DNA from: Planctomycetota bacterium
Lineage (GTDB): Bacteria > Planctomycetota > PLA2
Length of the DNA stretch: 64,000 nucleotides
Direction of reading: 5' to 3'
NCBI GenBank assembly: GCA_021776785.1
Contig: JAJFFF010000044.1
Coordinates: forward strand, 362,999-426,998
Shown here in pieces: positions 29,104 to 37,575 of this stretch; position 1 is the first letter of the stretch, and each line of letters begins with the position of its first letter. The position numbers and the translations under genes were made by a program. Below the pieces are notes generated by a model. It was given only the letters and a program-made list of their open reading frames with translations. It did not search any database and was not told the DNA's origin.

Positions 29104-29172
29104 GGGCGATGAGACTTGAACTCACGACCCTCACGTTGGCAACGTGATGCTCTACCACTGAGCTACGCCCGC
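29098..29172 (-). tRNA. tRNA-Gly (anticodon GCC), CCA encoded
   Basis: Minus-strand sequence starts GCGGGCGTAGCTCAGTGGTA (A box region), has anticodon loop TTGCCAA on stem CACG/CGTG giving anticodon GCC, T-loop GTTCAAGTC, and closes the acceptor with CGCCCGC, discriminator T and encoded CCA. Seventy-five bases including CCA. Follows directly upstream of the terminator-like hairpin. Reads GGC and GGU codons. Confidence 0.95.
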
Positions 29173-29241
29173 TTGGCGTTGCGCCGCCGGGATTTTAGGC
29201 CCGGTTGGCGACTCGGGAGTCTACCACCGGCAGCGGGAGCG

Positions 29242-31278
29242 TCAATCCCCAGAACTGAGCACCCGGATCCGCTCCTGCATCTCTCGGCCCTTATCCAGCA
29301 TCTTCGCAAACCCAAAGTATTGGTCGGCCCGAACGTCTCCTAAGAGCTTGGCGTAATACCCCAAATACACGGTCTCTTCGGCGCTCGAACGGTTGCGGAG
29401 CGCTTCGATAAATCCAATGCGATCCGGCCCCGCGATGTCTTTCCACAAAACGACGCTGGCCGTATTGGTGACCTCGTCCAGCAAGAGCACACCCTTCTCG
29501 TTCGCGCCGGTCACGATGAGATCGGGGGCGGCGTCCGTGTCATAGTTTTTCCAGACGACTTGATTATCTCGGAGCGACGAGGCCCGCGTCGGGATGATGC
29601 CGAACAGCTTTGAGATACGCTCGACACGCGCCTCCTCCGCCACGATGCGCGCGCGCTCAGGCGTGTTGTCGCGGGTCGATTCTTTGAGCCGGGTAAGCTC
29701 AGCCTTCACGGCCGTCAAATCGAAGTCCAGCGTTCGCTTCCAAAGTTCGGCGCGCATGGCGTCAAACTCCTCGCCGGTTGCTTCCGACATCTTGCGCGTG
29801 ATGTGTTTGCGCCGCGAGCTCTGCGTCCCACCCGAATTCTTCTCGATGAGATCGCGGATCTCTTTCGCCTTACCCTTCGCAAAGACGTACTCGGGCGACC
29901 CTGACGGCGACGCTTGCAAGACCTGCTGGTACCAGAAAAGAGCTTGCGAAGGCTCGCCGTCCGCTTCCGCTTTTTTGGCGTCGCGCATCAGCACTTTGAT
30001 GCGTTCGGCAATCCCGCGCTTGGGATCCCCATCCACCTCGGGTTTCCGATCGGACGTGGTTGTGGAATCGGTGCCGCGCGACGGATCGCTCTTGTTGGAG
30101 TTCGAGCCGGTCCCTGTGGTCGAGTGACCGCCACGGCGATCCGAGTTCGAGATGGTGCCGCCATCCGAGTCGGTCGGGTCGTCCGACCCCGAGTTCATCA
30201 TCGCGACAATCACAATCGCCAAGAGCGCCACGCCGCCTCCGACGAACAACATCGGGTTGGTGCCGGCGCTCGTGCGACGCGCCCGACGCACCGCTTTGCC
30301 GGTCGAGCGCCGCCGATTGGAGAGGCGCCCCGGCGACAGCTTCTCCGCAATCGTGTCGCGTACTTTCGCAGCCGTCGGGCGAGCCGCCGGGTCCATCTGC
30401 GTCATCTGGCGCACGAGGTTGCCGACTTCGCGCGGCAGCGTGGGCCGGAACTTTTCGGGCTCCAGCGACTCGCCGCGCAGATGATGGTCGATGATCTCCT
30501 GCGTCGTTTTCGAACCGGCGTAAGGCGGCCGCCCCGTCAACATGTGAAACAGGTTGATACCCAGCGCGTAGACGTCGGACGCCGTCAATGCATGTTCGCC
30601 ACGACACTGCTCAGGCGCCATGTAATGCGGTGTTCCCAAACGCCCGCCGCTGAATGCGCCCTCGGCTTCCGCCGCTAACCCGAAGTCCACAATCTTGAGT
30701 TTGCCGTCGGGCTCGACAACCATGTTTTGAGGCTTGATGTCGCGGTGCACCAGGTTCTTGCGGTGAGCGGCGGCCAACCCGGCGGCCGCCTGGCGCATGA
30801 ACTCGAGCGCGTCATCCACGGGCAGCGCTTCGTCGCCGGCTTCCTTGATGATCGACAAAAGCTCGCGGCCTTCGAGCAACTCCAACACGAGGTAGTGCTG
30901 GCCCTTGTCTTCACCGACGTCGTAGATCTTAAGAACGTTCTCGTGATCGAGCGCCGCAACCGCGCGCCCCTCTTGCTGAAACACGCGCACCACTGCGGGG
31001 TGCTGCTTCATGCTGTCCTGCAAGACCTTGATCGCGACGGTGCGTTTCAACGGCGCGTAGGCGGCGCGATACACAACCGCCGTTCGCCCCTCGCCGACGT
31101 ACTTTTCGATCTTGCACTTGCCCAACGTCTGGCCGATGAGCTTGTCGCGAAACAGCGCCGGATCCATCTTTTGCGGACCGGCCGAATCGCTCTTCGCGCG
31201 CTTCGAAGAGGGGTTCTTCGAGCTCGGATCGGAGGCTTTTTTTTGGGGCTTGCCCCGCTTGGGATCACGCTTCGCCAT
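29242..31278 (-). CDS. Hanks-type Ser/Thr protein kinase with single transmembrane segment
   Basis: 678 residues. Basic N-terminal tail (1-50), then kinase domain about 57-320: GEGRTAVVY glycine loop, VAIK with catalytic Lys84, HRDIKPQN with Asp180, DFG at 198-200, APEQ. Residues about 345-362 (MLFVGGGVALLAIVIVAMM) form the membrane helix. The outer part is Ser/Thr/Gly-rich (about 365-415), then a helical domain with TPR-like residues (ALFWYQQVLQASPSG). Membrane receptor kinase; ligand unknown. No partner phosphatase is adjacent. Confidence 0.87.
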   Translation of the reverse strand: MAKRDPKRGKPQKKASDPSSKNPSSKRAKSDSAGPQKMDPALFRDKLIGQTLGKCKIEKYVGEGRTAVVYRAAYAPLKRTVAIKVLQDSMKQHPAVVRVFQQEGRAVAALDHENVLKIYDVGEDKGQHYLVLELLEGRELLSIIKEAGDEALPVDDALEFMRQAAAGLAAAHRKNLVHRDIKPQNMVVEPDGKLKIVDFGLAAEAEGAFSGGRLGTPHYMAPEQCRGEHALTASDVYALGINLFHMLTGRPPYAGSKTTQEIIDHHLRGESLEPEKFRPTLPREVGNLVRQMTQMDPAARPTAAKVRDTIAEKLSPGRLSNRRRSTGKAVRRARRTSAGTNPMLFVGGGVALLAIVIVAMMNSGSDDPTDSDGGTISNSDRRGGHSTTGTGSNSNKSDPSRGTDSTTTSDRKPEVDGDPKRGIAERIKVLMRDAKKAEADGEPSQALFWYQQVLQASPSGSPEYVFAKGKAKEIRDLIEKNSGGTQSSRRKHITRKMSEATGEEFDAMRAELWKRTLDFDLTAVKAELTRLKESTRDNTPERARIVAEEARVERISKLFGIIPTRASSLRDNQVVWKNYDTDAAPDLIVTGANEKGVLLLDEVTNTASVVLWKDIAGPDRIGFIEALRNRSSAEETVYLGYYAKLLGDVRADQYFGFAKMLDKGREMQERIRVLSSGD

Positions 31279-31364
31279 GCGGTGGGCAGTGTATCAGGCC
31301 CCGCGACGGCCGCCCCGTCAAACCCGGCGCCGCGGCAACGCCACGATGCCCCGCTGGACCGGCG

Positions 31365-33287
31365 CTAGCCGAGCTCAAGTTGACGGCGCGCATCGACGAC
31401 ATCGCGATCCATCTTGTCGGCGGCCTCCGCGAGTTTGCCGCGCAACGCATCGTCTTTGGGAAGAATGCGGCGCAGCTGACGCATCAGTTGCAAGCTCATC
31501 CGGAGCGTGCGCACAAGGTCACCCTCCGACGCACTCGTCACCTGCCTCAACTCGTCGAACGTGCAACCGCGCAGCCACGCGAACACAACGGCGTTGATGC
31601 CAAAGTCGGGGCGCTTGAGCAAGACGGCCAGCTCGTGCCGACGCTCCATCGCGCGCCAGTCCCGCACCAGGCCGAGCGTCTCTTTCTCGTGCTGGATGCG
31701 CGCGGGATCGGTGTCGTCCATCTTGCGCGCTTCGTAGACGATCGCGGTAAAGATCGCGGCGAGCTCGGGCACAGACGCTCGTTCAAAGACGCCCGCGAAC
31801 AAAAACTCCGTGACCTGAATCTCGTATCCATTCACGTTGCGCGCCAATTCGCCACGCGGCGTGAGTTTCCCATCCTCGATGTAACCCGCTTCTTTGAGAA
31901 CGCGCATCCGGCGTGCGATCACAAGGTTGCGCGGCGATGTTTCGCGGCGATCCTGCTTGGTCAGTTGATAGTGCGCAAAGCTGCGGTCGAACGCCTTGTA
32001 CACGTCTTGCCCCAGCCGCATGAACAGGTTCAGGAGCGTCGAGTACGACAGGTTGAATCGGCTCACGACGCCCTCGCAGCCGCCCTCGGTGATCCGGCGC
32101 AGCGCCGCGTACTCCGCGTCCTCGAGCCGGATCCGCGAAAGAACCAACCCTTCGTCATCCATGCCCTGACGTCCCGCGCGCCCCGCCATCTGCAGGTAGT
32201 CACGCGTCTTCATGTAGCGCACTTCCACGCCGTCGAACTTGCGCAGCGTGTCAAAGATGACGCAACGCGCCGGCATGTTCACGCCGAGCGCAAAGGTCTC
32301 GGTCGCAAAGAGCAACTTGACGTAGCCCGTCGCGAACAGACGCTCGACGATCTCCTTGTAAATCGGGAGCAACCCAGCGTGGTGGTAGAGCACACCGTTT
32401 CCGGCCATCCGCCGCAGCCGCTGCGTTCCCCCCTGCCCGTCGATCTCGTAGCGCTGCGCCAGCTCGTCGAACTCGCGCAAGATTTCACGCCGCTCGTCTT
32501 TGTCGAGCAGACGGCGCCGGGACTCGCGCTCGGCGAGCTTCTCGCAATCCCGGCGCGAGAACGCGAAATACAGGGCCGGAAGCCAACCTTCGTTTACGAC
32601 GTACTCGATCGGGTGACGCGGATAGCCGTCACGGCGAAAACGACGCTTGTGCGTTGGCTTGTGCAAGACGCCCTTAAGCGAGTGGAGCTCTTTGGGGCCG
32701 ACGTCGCGAATGTAGAGATAGTGGTGCAGCGGCACCGGACGCTCCTCTTCGATCACGACATCCACCGTGCACTTGCGCGCCTTGCGTATCCAACCCGCCA
32801 ACTGGTCGACGTTTGGGATCGTGGCGCTGAGCGCGAGAACGTTGATGTGGCTCGGCGCGTATAGGATCGACTCCTCCCACACCGTGCCTCGATCACGATC
32901 GTCGATGTAGTGGATCTCGTCAAAGACGACGTAGTCCACTTCCTCCAAGCGCTCCGGGCTCTCGAAGATCGTGTTGCGAAACACCTCGGTCGTCATGATC
33001 AGGAGAGGCGCGTCCGAATTGATCGTGACATCACCCGTCATGATGCCGACTTCGTCGCCGTGTTCAGATCGGAAGTCGCGAAACTTCTGGTTCGACAGCG
33101 CCTTGATCGGCGCGGTGTAGACAACACGACGCTTTTCGATAAACGCGAGTTCGATCGCGTAGTCCGCAATCAGCGTTTTGCCCGCACCCGTCGGTGCCGC
33201 CACCAACACGGAGTGGCCTTTGTCAATCGACGCGATCGCATCGGCCTGAAACGGATAGAGCTTCTTGCCGTGAAACGTCTGCGTCAC
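31365..33287 (-). CDS. superfamily 2 Ski2/Mtr4-like DEAD/DEAH-box RNA helicase
   Basis: 640 residues. Motif I APTGAGKT, Ia TAPIKALSNQKFRDF, II DEIH, III SATIPN, V with KLLFATETFALGVNMPARCVIFD and VI QMAGRAGRQGMD. The helicase core resembles Ski2-like RNA helicases found in many bacteria alongside exonucleases. C-terminal 250 residues are helical, with DPARIQHEKETL and a terminal acidic/basic helix. Cytoplasmic RNA remodelling or decay is inferred. It is upstream of the kinase on the same strand with 86 bp between, so the two may be cotranscribed. Confidence 0.85.
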   Translation of the reverse strand: MTQTFHGKKLYPFQADAIASIDKGHSVLVAAPTGAGKTLIADYAIELAFIEKRRVVYTAPIKALSNQKFRDFRSEHGDEVGIMTGDVTINSDAPLLIMTTEVFRNTIFESPERLEEVDYVVFDEIHYIDDRDRGTVWEESILYAPSHINVLALSATIPNVDQLAGWIRKARKCTVDVVIEEERPVPLHHYLYIRDVGPKELHSLKGVLHKPTHKRRFRRDGYPRHPIEYVVNEGWLPALYFAFSRRDCEKLAERESRRRLLDKDERREILREFDELAQRYEIDGQGGTQRLRRMAGNGVLYHHAGLLPIYKEIVERLFATGYVKLLFATETFALGVNMPARCVIFDTLRKFDGVEVRYMKTRDYLQMAGRAGRQGMDDEGLVLSRIRLEDAEYAALRRITEGGCEGVVSRFNLSYSTLLNLFMRLGQDVYKAFDRSFAHYQLTKQDRRETSPRNLVIARRMRVLKEAGYIEDGKLTPRGELARNVNGYEIQVTEFLFAGVFERASVPELAAIFTAIVYEARKMDDTDPARIQHEKETLGLVRDWRAMERRHELAVLLKRPDFGINAVVFAWLRGCTFDELRQVTSASEGDLVRTLRMSLQLMRQLRRILPKDDALRGKLAEAADKMDRDVVDARRQLELG

Positions 33288-33559
33288 AGACTGAGATTGC
33301 GGCGTTTGGGGCGGGGGATCGGGGTCCGAGATGCTCGGAAGGATAACGCGCTGCCCCCGCTATGGAACGATCGTTCGAACCAAACGCGTCTGGACGATGT
33401 GTGCGATCACGCTATGTACACGGTCTGCATAGCTGTGCCCTTTTGACCCGCACGGTGTCTCCTCCATGCTCCATCTCGGGCAGGCACTCCGACGCAATGT
33501 CCACAAAACCCCGTCGAAACTGCCAAATTCTGCGGTTTCCGGCGATTCCTGCATCCAAC

Positions 33560-33575
33560 TGGCACGCGCCATGCG
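33560..33575 (+). promoter_or_regulatory. possible sigma-54 promoter
   Basis: TGGCACG, four bases, ATGCG: the GG at -24 and GC at -12 positions have the right spacing for sigma-54, though -12 is weaker than consensus TTGC. A TATACA at 33576 follows but has no -35 partner at 17 bp. It would start a transcript near 33587, just before the folded region. Pattern only. Confidence 0.3.
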
Positions 33576-33586
33576 TATACAAGAGT

Positions 33587-33881
33587 GATTGACAAGTGAA
33601 GAAAATCACCTGCGGTGGATCGGCGCTGCGCGCGACTTCGATTCGAAGTCACGCAACTTCATCCTCAACGTGCCTTCTCAAAAAAAGATCCGCAGCTTGC
33701 TTTCGCAACTCCGACCTCTGACGTCGGTCGCCGCAGGTGTAAGAACGGGCTTCGCAACGAAGCGCGTTCCATTGTGACGCCGAGTATCCCTCTTCCGTAC
33801 CGTACCCTATCCCCACCCACACACACACACGCTAGGCGTCATAGAGCCCGGGCGCAGAAATGCGTCCGGGCCGTTTTTTTT
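33587..33881 (+). ncRNA. candidate structured RNA ending in a strong terminator
   Basis: No convincing protein is encoded. CACCTGCGG (33608-33616) and CCGCAGGTG (33731-33739) can form a 9 bp perfect closing helix around about 115 nt that contains GACTTCG/CGAAGTC and CCGAC/GTCGG hairpins. A second stem-loop (GAACG with CGTTC, plus GCTTCG/CGAAGC, about 33742-33769) follows, and a rho-independent terminator ends it at 33881. I recognise no known RNA family (not tmRNA, SRP, RNase P or obvious 6S). Existence is inferred. Confidence 0.35.
33846..33881 (+). terminator. rho-independent terminator
   Basis: Stem GCCCGGGCGCA / TGCGTCCGGGC with GAAA tetraloop, followed by eight T residues (33874-33881). 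Oriented for plus-strand transcripts, yet no protein gene lies directly upstream on that strand for several kb, supporting a transcript here. Confidence 0.8.
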
Positions 33882-33906
33882 GAGCAAGCTTAGCTTGCTC
33901 AAAAAA
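33874..33906. repeat. AT-flanked perfect palindrome
   Basis: TTTTTTGAGCAAGC, spacer TTA, GCTTGCTCAAAAAA: a 14 bp perfect inverted repeat that overlaps the terminator T run. The stem is preceded by U and followed by A on both strands, so it is not itself a classic terminator; perhaps a protein site. Confidence 0.6.
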
Positions 33907-33916
33907 GCATTCCTTT

Positions 33917-34217
33917 GCCCAACATCTGACGATGTTGGCGCTTCGACGTTCGGGCGGTTTGGCATGCCTTTGTTGCACACCTTCGCCTCTGGCGACGTGG
34001 GGCTTGGATTTCGGCGGCAAGTCGAGGTCTGACGATGCCGGTGTCTCTGGCACAACATCTCACGATGCGGTGTCTTTGGCCCAACATCTCACGATGCGGT
34101 GTTTCTGGCCCAACATCTGACGATGCAGTGTCTCTGGCCCAACATCTGACGATGTTGGCGCTGCTTTGAGGTTCGGGCGGGTTGGCGTGCATACCTTCGC
34201 TTCTCGCGATCTGGGGC
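33917..34217. repeat. repeat array B (opposite orientation to A)
   Basis: Carries inverted copies of the 87 bp module (about 33917-33999 and a more diverged one from 34138) with about four 29 bp units of the type GATGCGGTGTCTTTGGCCC followed by AACATCTCAC between them. The hairpin CAACATCGTCAGATGTTG is preserved. Sits after the palindrome and before the DUF3185 gene; 34218-34431 shows nothing else. Confidence 0.82.
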
Positions 34218-34431
34218 TTTGGAGTTTGGGCGACGATTCGGGGCTCGTCAGCTTGCTCGTTGCTTGCAGTGGGTTTGTTTTGTCGAGCTTTTTGGTTTCT
34301 TTGTGATGTCTTGGCCGCACTGGGCCATCTTGCGGCTTTGGTTGTGGGAGACTTGAGGCGTCCACAGGGACTTGATCCCCTTCCCGGGAAACTATTCCTG
34401 GGCCCCAAAACTGTCTCGTTGGGAGGCTCGC

Positions 34432-34656
34432 TTGAATTCTGCTTTGCTTGGTATCGCTTCGCTGGTTGGCGGCGGTGTCCTTTTGGTCATTGGCTTTCAG
34501 GAACGCGATTCGTTCGCATCCGACGTCTCTGACGTGATTCACGGAACACCGACAGACCGGTCGATGTGGTTTCTCGGTATCGGCGCCGTCCTCGCCGTGG
34601 TCGGCATCGCGCTGATTTTTCGCGGTCGACGTTCGCTCGGCGCTAAAGGATCGTAG
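34432..34656 (+). CDS. DUF3185-family small membrane protein
   Basis: 74 residues from a TTG start at 34432 preceded by GGGAGG at ideal distance; a longer frame from 34372 adds a non-family leader. Two hydrophobic helices (LLGIASLVGGGVLLVIGF and WFLGIGAVLAVVGIALIF) flank the conserved loop DSFASDVSDVIHGTPTDRSM, characteristic of DUF3185. Role unknown in any organism. It overlaps convergently the last 14 bp of the fRMsr gene. Confidence 0.75.
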   Translation: MNSALLGIASLVGGGVLLVIGFQERDSFASDVSDVIHGTPTDRSMWFLGIGAVLAVVGIALIFRGRRSLGAKGS

Positions 34657-35107
34657 CGAGCGCCAAGGCCATCGCGACGGACTCGAGGCCGTCTCGATCG
34701 TCTTCGCCAAACGCGTTCGGTTCGTCGGAGTCCACGTCCAGCACCGCTAGCAACTCGCCGTCGCGGACGATCGGAACCACGATCTCGCTCTCGGCCCGCG
34801 CGTCACAAGAGATGTGACCTTCAAAAGCGGCAACGTCTGGAACGACGACCGTTTCGAGCGTGGCGGCCACGCGCGAGCAAACGCCGCGTCCCGCGGGCAA
34901 GACCAAACACGCCAAAGGCCCTTGGTATGGCCCCACCGTGAGAGAGCCATCCTCGGCCGGGAGATAAAACCCGGTCCAGAAGAAGTGGTCAAACGTCTGG
35001 TGCAGCAACGCGGCCGTACTCGCCATCGCGGCGGTGAAGGTCGGCACTCCCACGAGAAGTCCCTGTAACTGCTCCTCGATTTGGAGATAAAGCGCAGCCC
35101 TGCTCAT
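34643..35107 (-). CDS. msrC: free methionine-R-sulfoxide reductase (GAF-fold fRMsr)
   Basis: 154 residues. A single GAF domain with the fRMsr cysteine pattern: LACLVLPAGRGVCSRVA and FEGHISCDARAESEIVVP, matching the three conserved Cys of E. coli and yeast fRMsr. Reduces free Met-(R)-sulfoxide with thioredoxin as donor. trxA follows downstream at 35507, and a Sec-type MsrA is 14 kb away, so both free and S-form methionine oxides are handled by this organism. Normal Cys here, no Sec. Confidence 0.88.
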   Translation of the reverse strand: MSRAALYLQIEEQLQGLLVGVPTFTAAMASTAALLHQTFDHFFWTGFYLPAEDGSLTVGPYQGPLACLVLPAGRGVCSRVAATLETVVVPDVAAFEGHISCDARAESEIVVPIVRDGELLAVLDVDSDEPNAFGEDDRDGLESVAMALALATIL

Positions 35108-35273
35108 GGACCCAACTTAATGCGCGACGCAAGCCGCCGCGAAGACGAGACTGCGGCAGTCGCCCCCACGCAGCCCCAGAAACGACAGGACCCACCCAAA
35201 TACACGCTGAGGACTTAACGTCAACGAGCCGCCCGCGAGCCAACGCAGCCAAGATCAAAGGCTCGACACACCG

Positions 35274-35500
35274 CCCCGCCAGAGGCGACAAGCCACATCA
35301 AAAGCATGCCAAAACCAAACGAACGCCAAAGCTCCAACGCCGTCAGGTGTTGGGCAGGGAGACACGGCACCGTCAGATGCTGGGCCACCCACGCCGCCAG
35401 AGGCGACAAAGCCACATCAAAAGCATGCCAAACCAAACGAACGTCAAAGCTCCAACATCGTCAGATGTTGGGCAAGGAGACACAGCACCGCATCGTCAGC
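35274..35500. repeat. repeat array C
   Basis: Two copies of the 87 bp module (35274-35355, lightly diverged, and 35390-35473) separated by one 30 bp unit and followed by a partial unit. Same orientation as array A. Located between msrC start and trxA end; 35108-35273 is GC-rich and shows no gene. Confidence 0.82.
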
Positions 35501-35506
35501 ACGGCC

Positions 35507-35830
35507 TTATTCAATCAGCTTCTCGATATGCCCACGAAGCTCCGCCTCTTTCTTAAGGCCAACAAGGTTGCCGACGGCTTCGCCGTTCTTGAAGAACACA
35601 ATCGTCGGGACGGCGCGGACGCCGAATTGGCTCGGCGCCTGCTGCGCCTCGTCGATGTTGAGTTTGCCGACTTTGAGCTTGCCGTCGAATTCAGCCGCAA
35701 GCTTTTCTACGATCGGGGAAAGCGCCTTGCACGGGCCGCACCAGGTCGCGTAGAAGTCGACCAGAACGGGCATGTCCGAGTCGATGACCTCGGCGCTGAA
35801 ATTTTCGTCGTTTAAAACGTTCACGCTCAT
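35507..35830 (-). CDS. trxA: thioredoxin
   Basis: 107 residues, typical length. ATWCGPC active site, cis-Pro in VRAVPTIVFFKNGE, and DFYATW. General cytoplasmic disulfide reductant, regenerated by TrxB (17436). An ideal electron donor for fRMsr and MsrA. It ends only a few bases after repeat array C. Active site is Cys-Cys, unlike the exported UxxC protein at 1897. Confidence 0.95.
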   Translation of the reverse strand: MSVNVLNDENFSAEVIDSDMPVLVDFYATWCGPCKALSPIVEKLAAEFDGKLKVGKLNIDEAQQAPSQFGVRAVPTIVFFKNGEAVGNLVGLKKEAELRGHIEKLIE

Positions 35831-35951
35831 GTTTATCTCCGTGGAGTCACGGGATTATACGGACACCGCATACGGTTCCATGTCTCGATCATCCATCTGG
35901 GTAGGATGACGCAAGAGACGGGCCAGTCCAAGCTCTTAGAGAGAATCCGTT

Positions 35952-37565
35952 TTGGAAACGATTAACCATCACTTCTTCGGCGCCCTCGGCCGTTTTGGCG
36001 AGCAGACCATGCAGGTCTGGCGCGATCAGCGGTGGACCTATGCCGAGGCCGCCGCGTCCATCGCCGGAGTCGCGGCGTTTTTAAGAGAGCGCGGCGTCGG
36101 TCACGGCGACCGCGTCATGATCCTGGCGGAGAACAGCCCGCGCTGGTTGCACGTTTTCGGCGGAATCCTCGCCGTCGGCGCGGTTGCTGTTCCGCGCGGC
36201 GAGGACATCTCCGAAGACGAACTCCAATACATCCTGGAGCACTCCGAGGCGAAGCTTTGTTTCGCCGGAAACGCACGCGCCCTCGCGCGCCTGCCGGAGG
36301 GTTCGCTCAGGATCGACGGCGACCAGTTTCCCGCGCCGCAGACACCCGACCTCGAATCGTATCAGCAAGCGGTCCAGCCCCACGACCTCGCGGTGTTGCT
36401 CTACACGTCCGGCACAACGGGGCGGCCCAAGGGCGTGATGCTCGAGCACAAAAACATCGCGCACAACATTCGCGTCTTGCCGCCGCTCGTCAACATGGCG
36501 GCCCACGACGTTTGGGTTTCGATCCTTCCGTCGTGGCACACGTTCGAACTCACGGTCGAACTATGCGGTTTTGCGGTCGGCGGTGAGACTGTCTACAGCG
36601 ACAAACGCCGCATCAAAGACGATCTCAAGAAACATCGGCCGCACTTTTTCGCGAGCGTGCCGCGTATCTGGGAATCCATCCACGGCGGCGTGACGTCGGC
36701 GATCGCCAAAAAAGGGAAGGTTCTCAACGCGCTGTTTCAGGCGTCGGTTCGCGGAACGCGCCGCTGGAAGTCCGGCAACCCTCTGGGACTTCCGATGCAT
36801 CTCCTGGGGAGCGTGCTGTTTTATCGCAAGCTCCGCGACGCGGTCGGAGGACGGCTCCGCTGCGCGATCAGTGGCGGTGGATTTTTGCCGCCGCATATTG
36901 ACCACTTCTTTAACGACGTCGGCATCCCGTTGCTGATCGGATATGGGTTGACCGAAACAGCTCCCGTCGTCGCCCTGCGTCGCCCCGAAGACAATGTACT
37001 GGGAACGATCGGGCGCGCCGTCCCGGAGACCGAAATCCGCATCGGTCCCAACAACACCGTTCAGGTGCGGGGCCCGCAGATCATGCGCGGGTACTACAAG
37101 GAAGAGGAGCTGACGAACGCCGTCCTCGACAAGGACGGTTGGTTGGACACCGGCGACATCGCACGCCTTGTGGACAAGGGCGACCTCGTCTTCATCGGGC
37201 GCGCCAAAGAAACGATCGTCATGAGTGGCGGAGAAAACGTCGAACCCGAGCCGATCGAAAACCGTCTCCTGCAATCGCCGCTCGTGATGCAAATCATGTT
37301 AGTGGGCCAAGACCGCAAGACTTTGGGCGCGCTCGTCGTGCCCGATCCGGACGCGGCTCCGACCGCGGAACAGATCAACGCCGAAGTACGGAGTCTCACG
37401 GGCCCGTCCGGCGGGTTCCGTTCCTGCGAGTCGGTCAGCCGGACCGCGATGATCGCCGAGCCGTTTACGCCGGAGAACGGGTTGCTCACGCACACCCTCA
37501 AGATGCGGCGCAACGAGATCGCGAAACAGTACGCGGACGAGATCGACGCGCTCTACAACCGGTAA
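35952..37565 (+). CDS. long-chain acyl-CoA synthetase (AMP-forming)
   Basis: 537 residues, TTG start with AGAGAG upstream. ANL-family motifs: LYTSGTTGRPKGVMLEHKN (P-loop), GYGLTETAPV, DGWLDTGDIARL and GRAKETIVMSGGENVEPEPIE. FadD-like acyl-CoA ligase, somewhat short compared with E. coli FadD (561), and closest in feel to bacterial long-chain ligases. Activates fatty acids at the membrane for degradation or lipid synthesis. The next gene starts 10 bp downstream on the same strand. Substrate chain length not decided. Confidence 0.85.
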   Translation: METINHHFFGALGRFGEQTMQVWRDQRWTYAEAAASIAGVAAFLRERGVGHGDRVMILAENSPRWLHVFGGILAVGAVAVPRGEDISEDELQYILEHSEAKLCFAGNARALARLPEGSLRIDGDQFPAPQTPDLESYQQAVQPHDLAVLLYTSGTTGRPKGVMLEHKNIAHNIRVLPPLVNMAAHDVWVSILPSWHTFELTVELCGFAVGGETVYSDKRRIKDDLKKHRPHFFASVPRIWESIHGGVTSAIAKKGKVLNALFQASVRGTRRWKSGNPLGLPMHLLGSVLFYRKLRDAVGGRLRCAISGGGFLPPHIDHFFNDVGIPLLIGYGLTETAPVVALRRPEDNVLGTIGRAVPETEIRIGPNNTVQVRGPQIMRGYYKEEELTNAVLDKDGWLDTGDIARLVDKGDLVFIGRAKETIVMSGGENVEPEPIENRLLQSPLVMQIMLVGQDRKTLGALVVPDPDAAPTAEQINAEVRSLTGPSGGFRSCESVSRTAMIAEPFTPENGLLTHTLKMRRNEIAKQYADEIDALYNR

Positions 37566-37575
37566 GATTCACGCC

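Noticed and set aside
28216..29119. Long open frames across repeat array A (for example 277 and 154 residues)
   Set aside because: They are open in several frames because the repeat period is divisible by three, and the translated text is just the repeat.
33589..33893. Small plus-strand ORFs in the non-coding stretch
   Set aside because: No ribosome site or recognisable composition, and the region folds better as RNA.
28665..35500. CRISPR array
   Set aside because: Units are imperfect, no unique spacers occur, and no cas genes are near.
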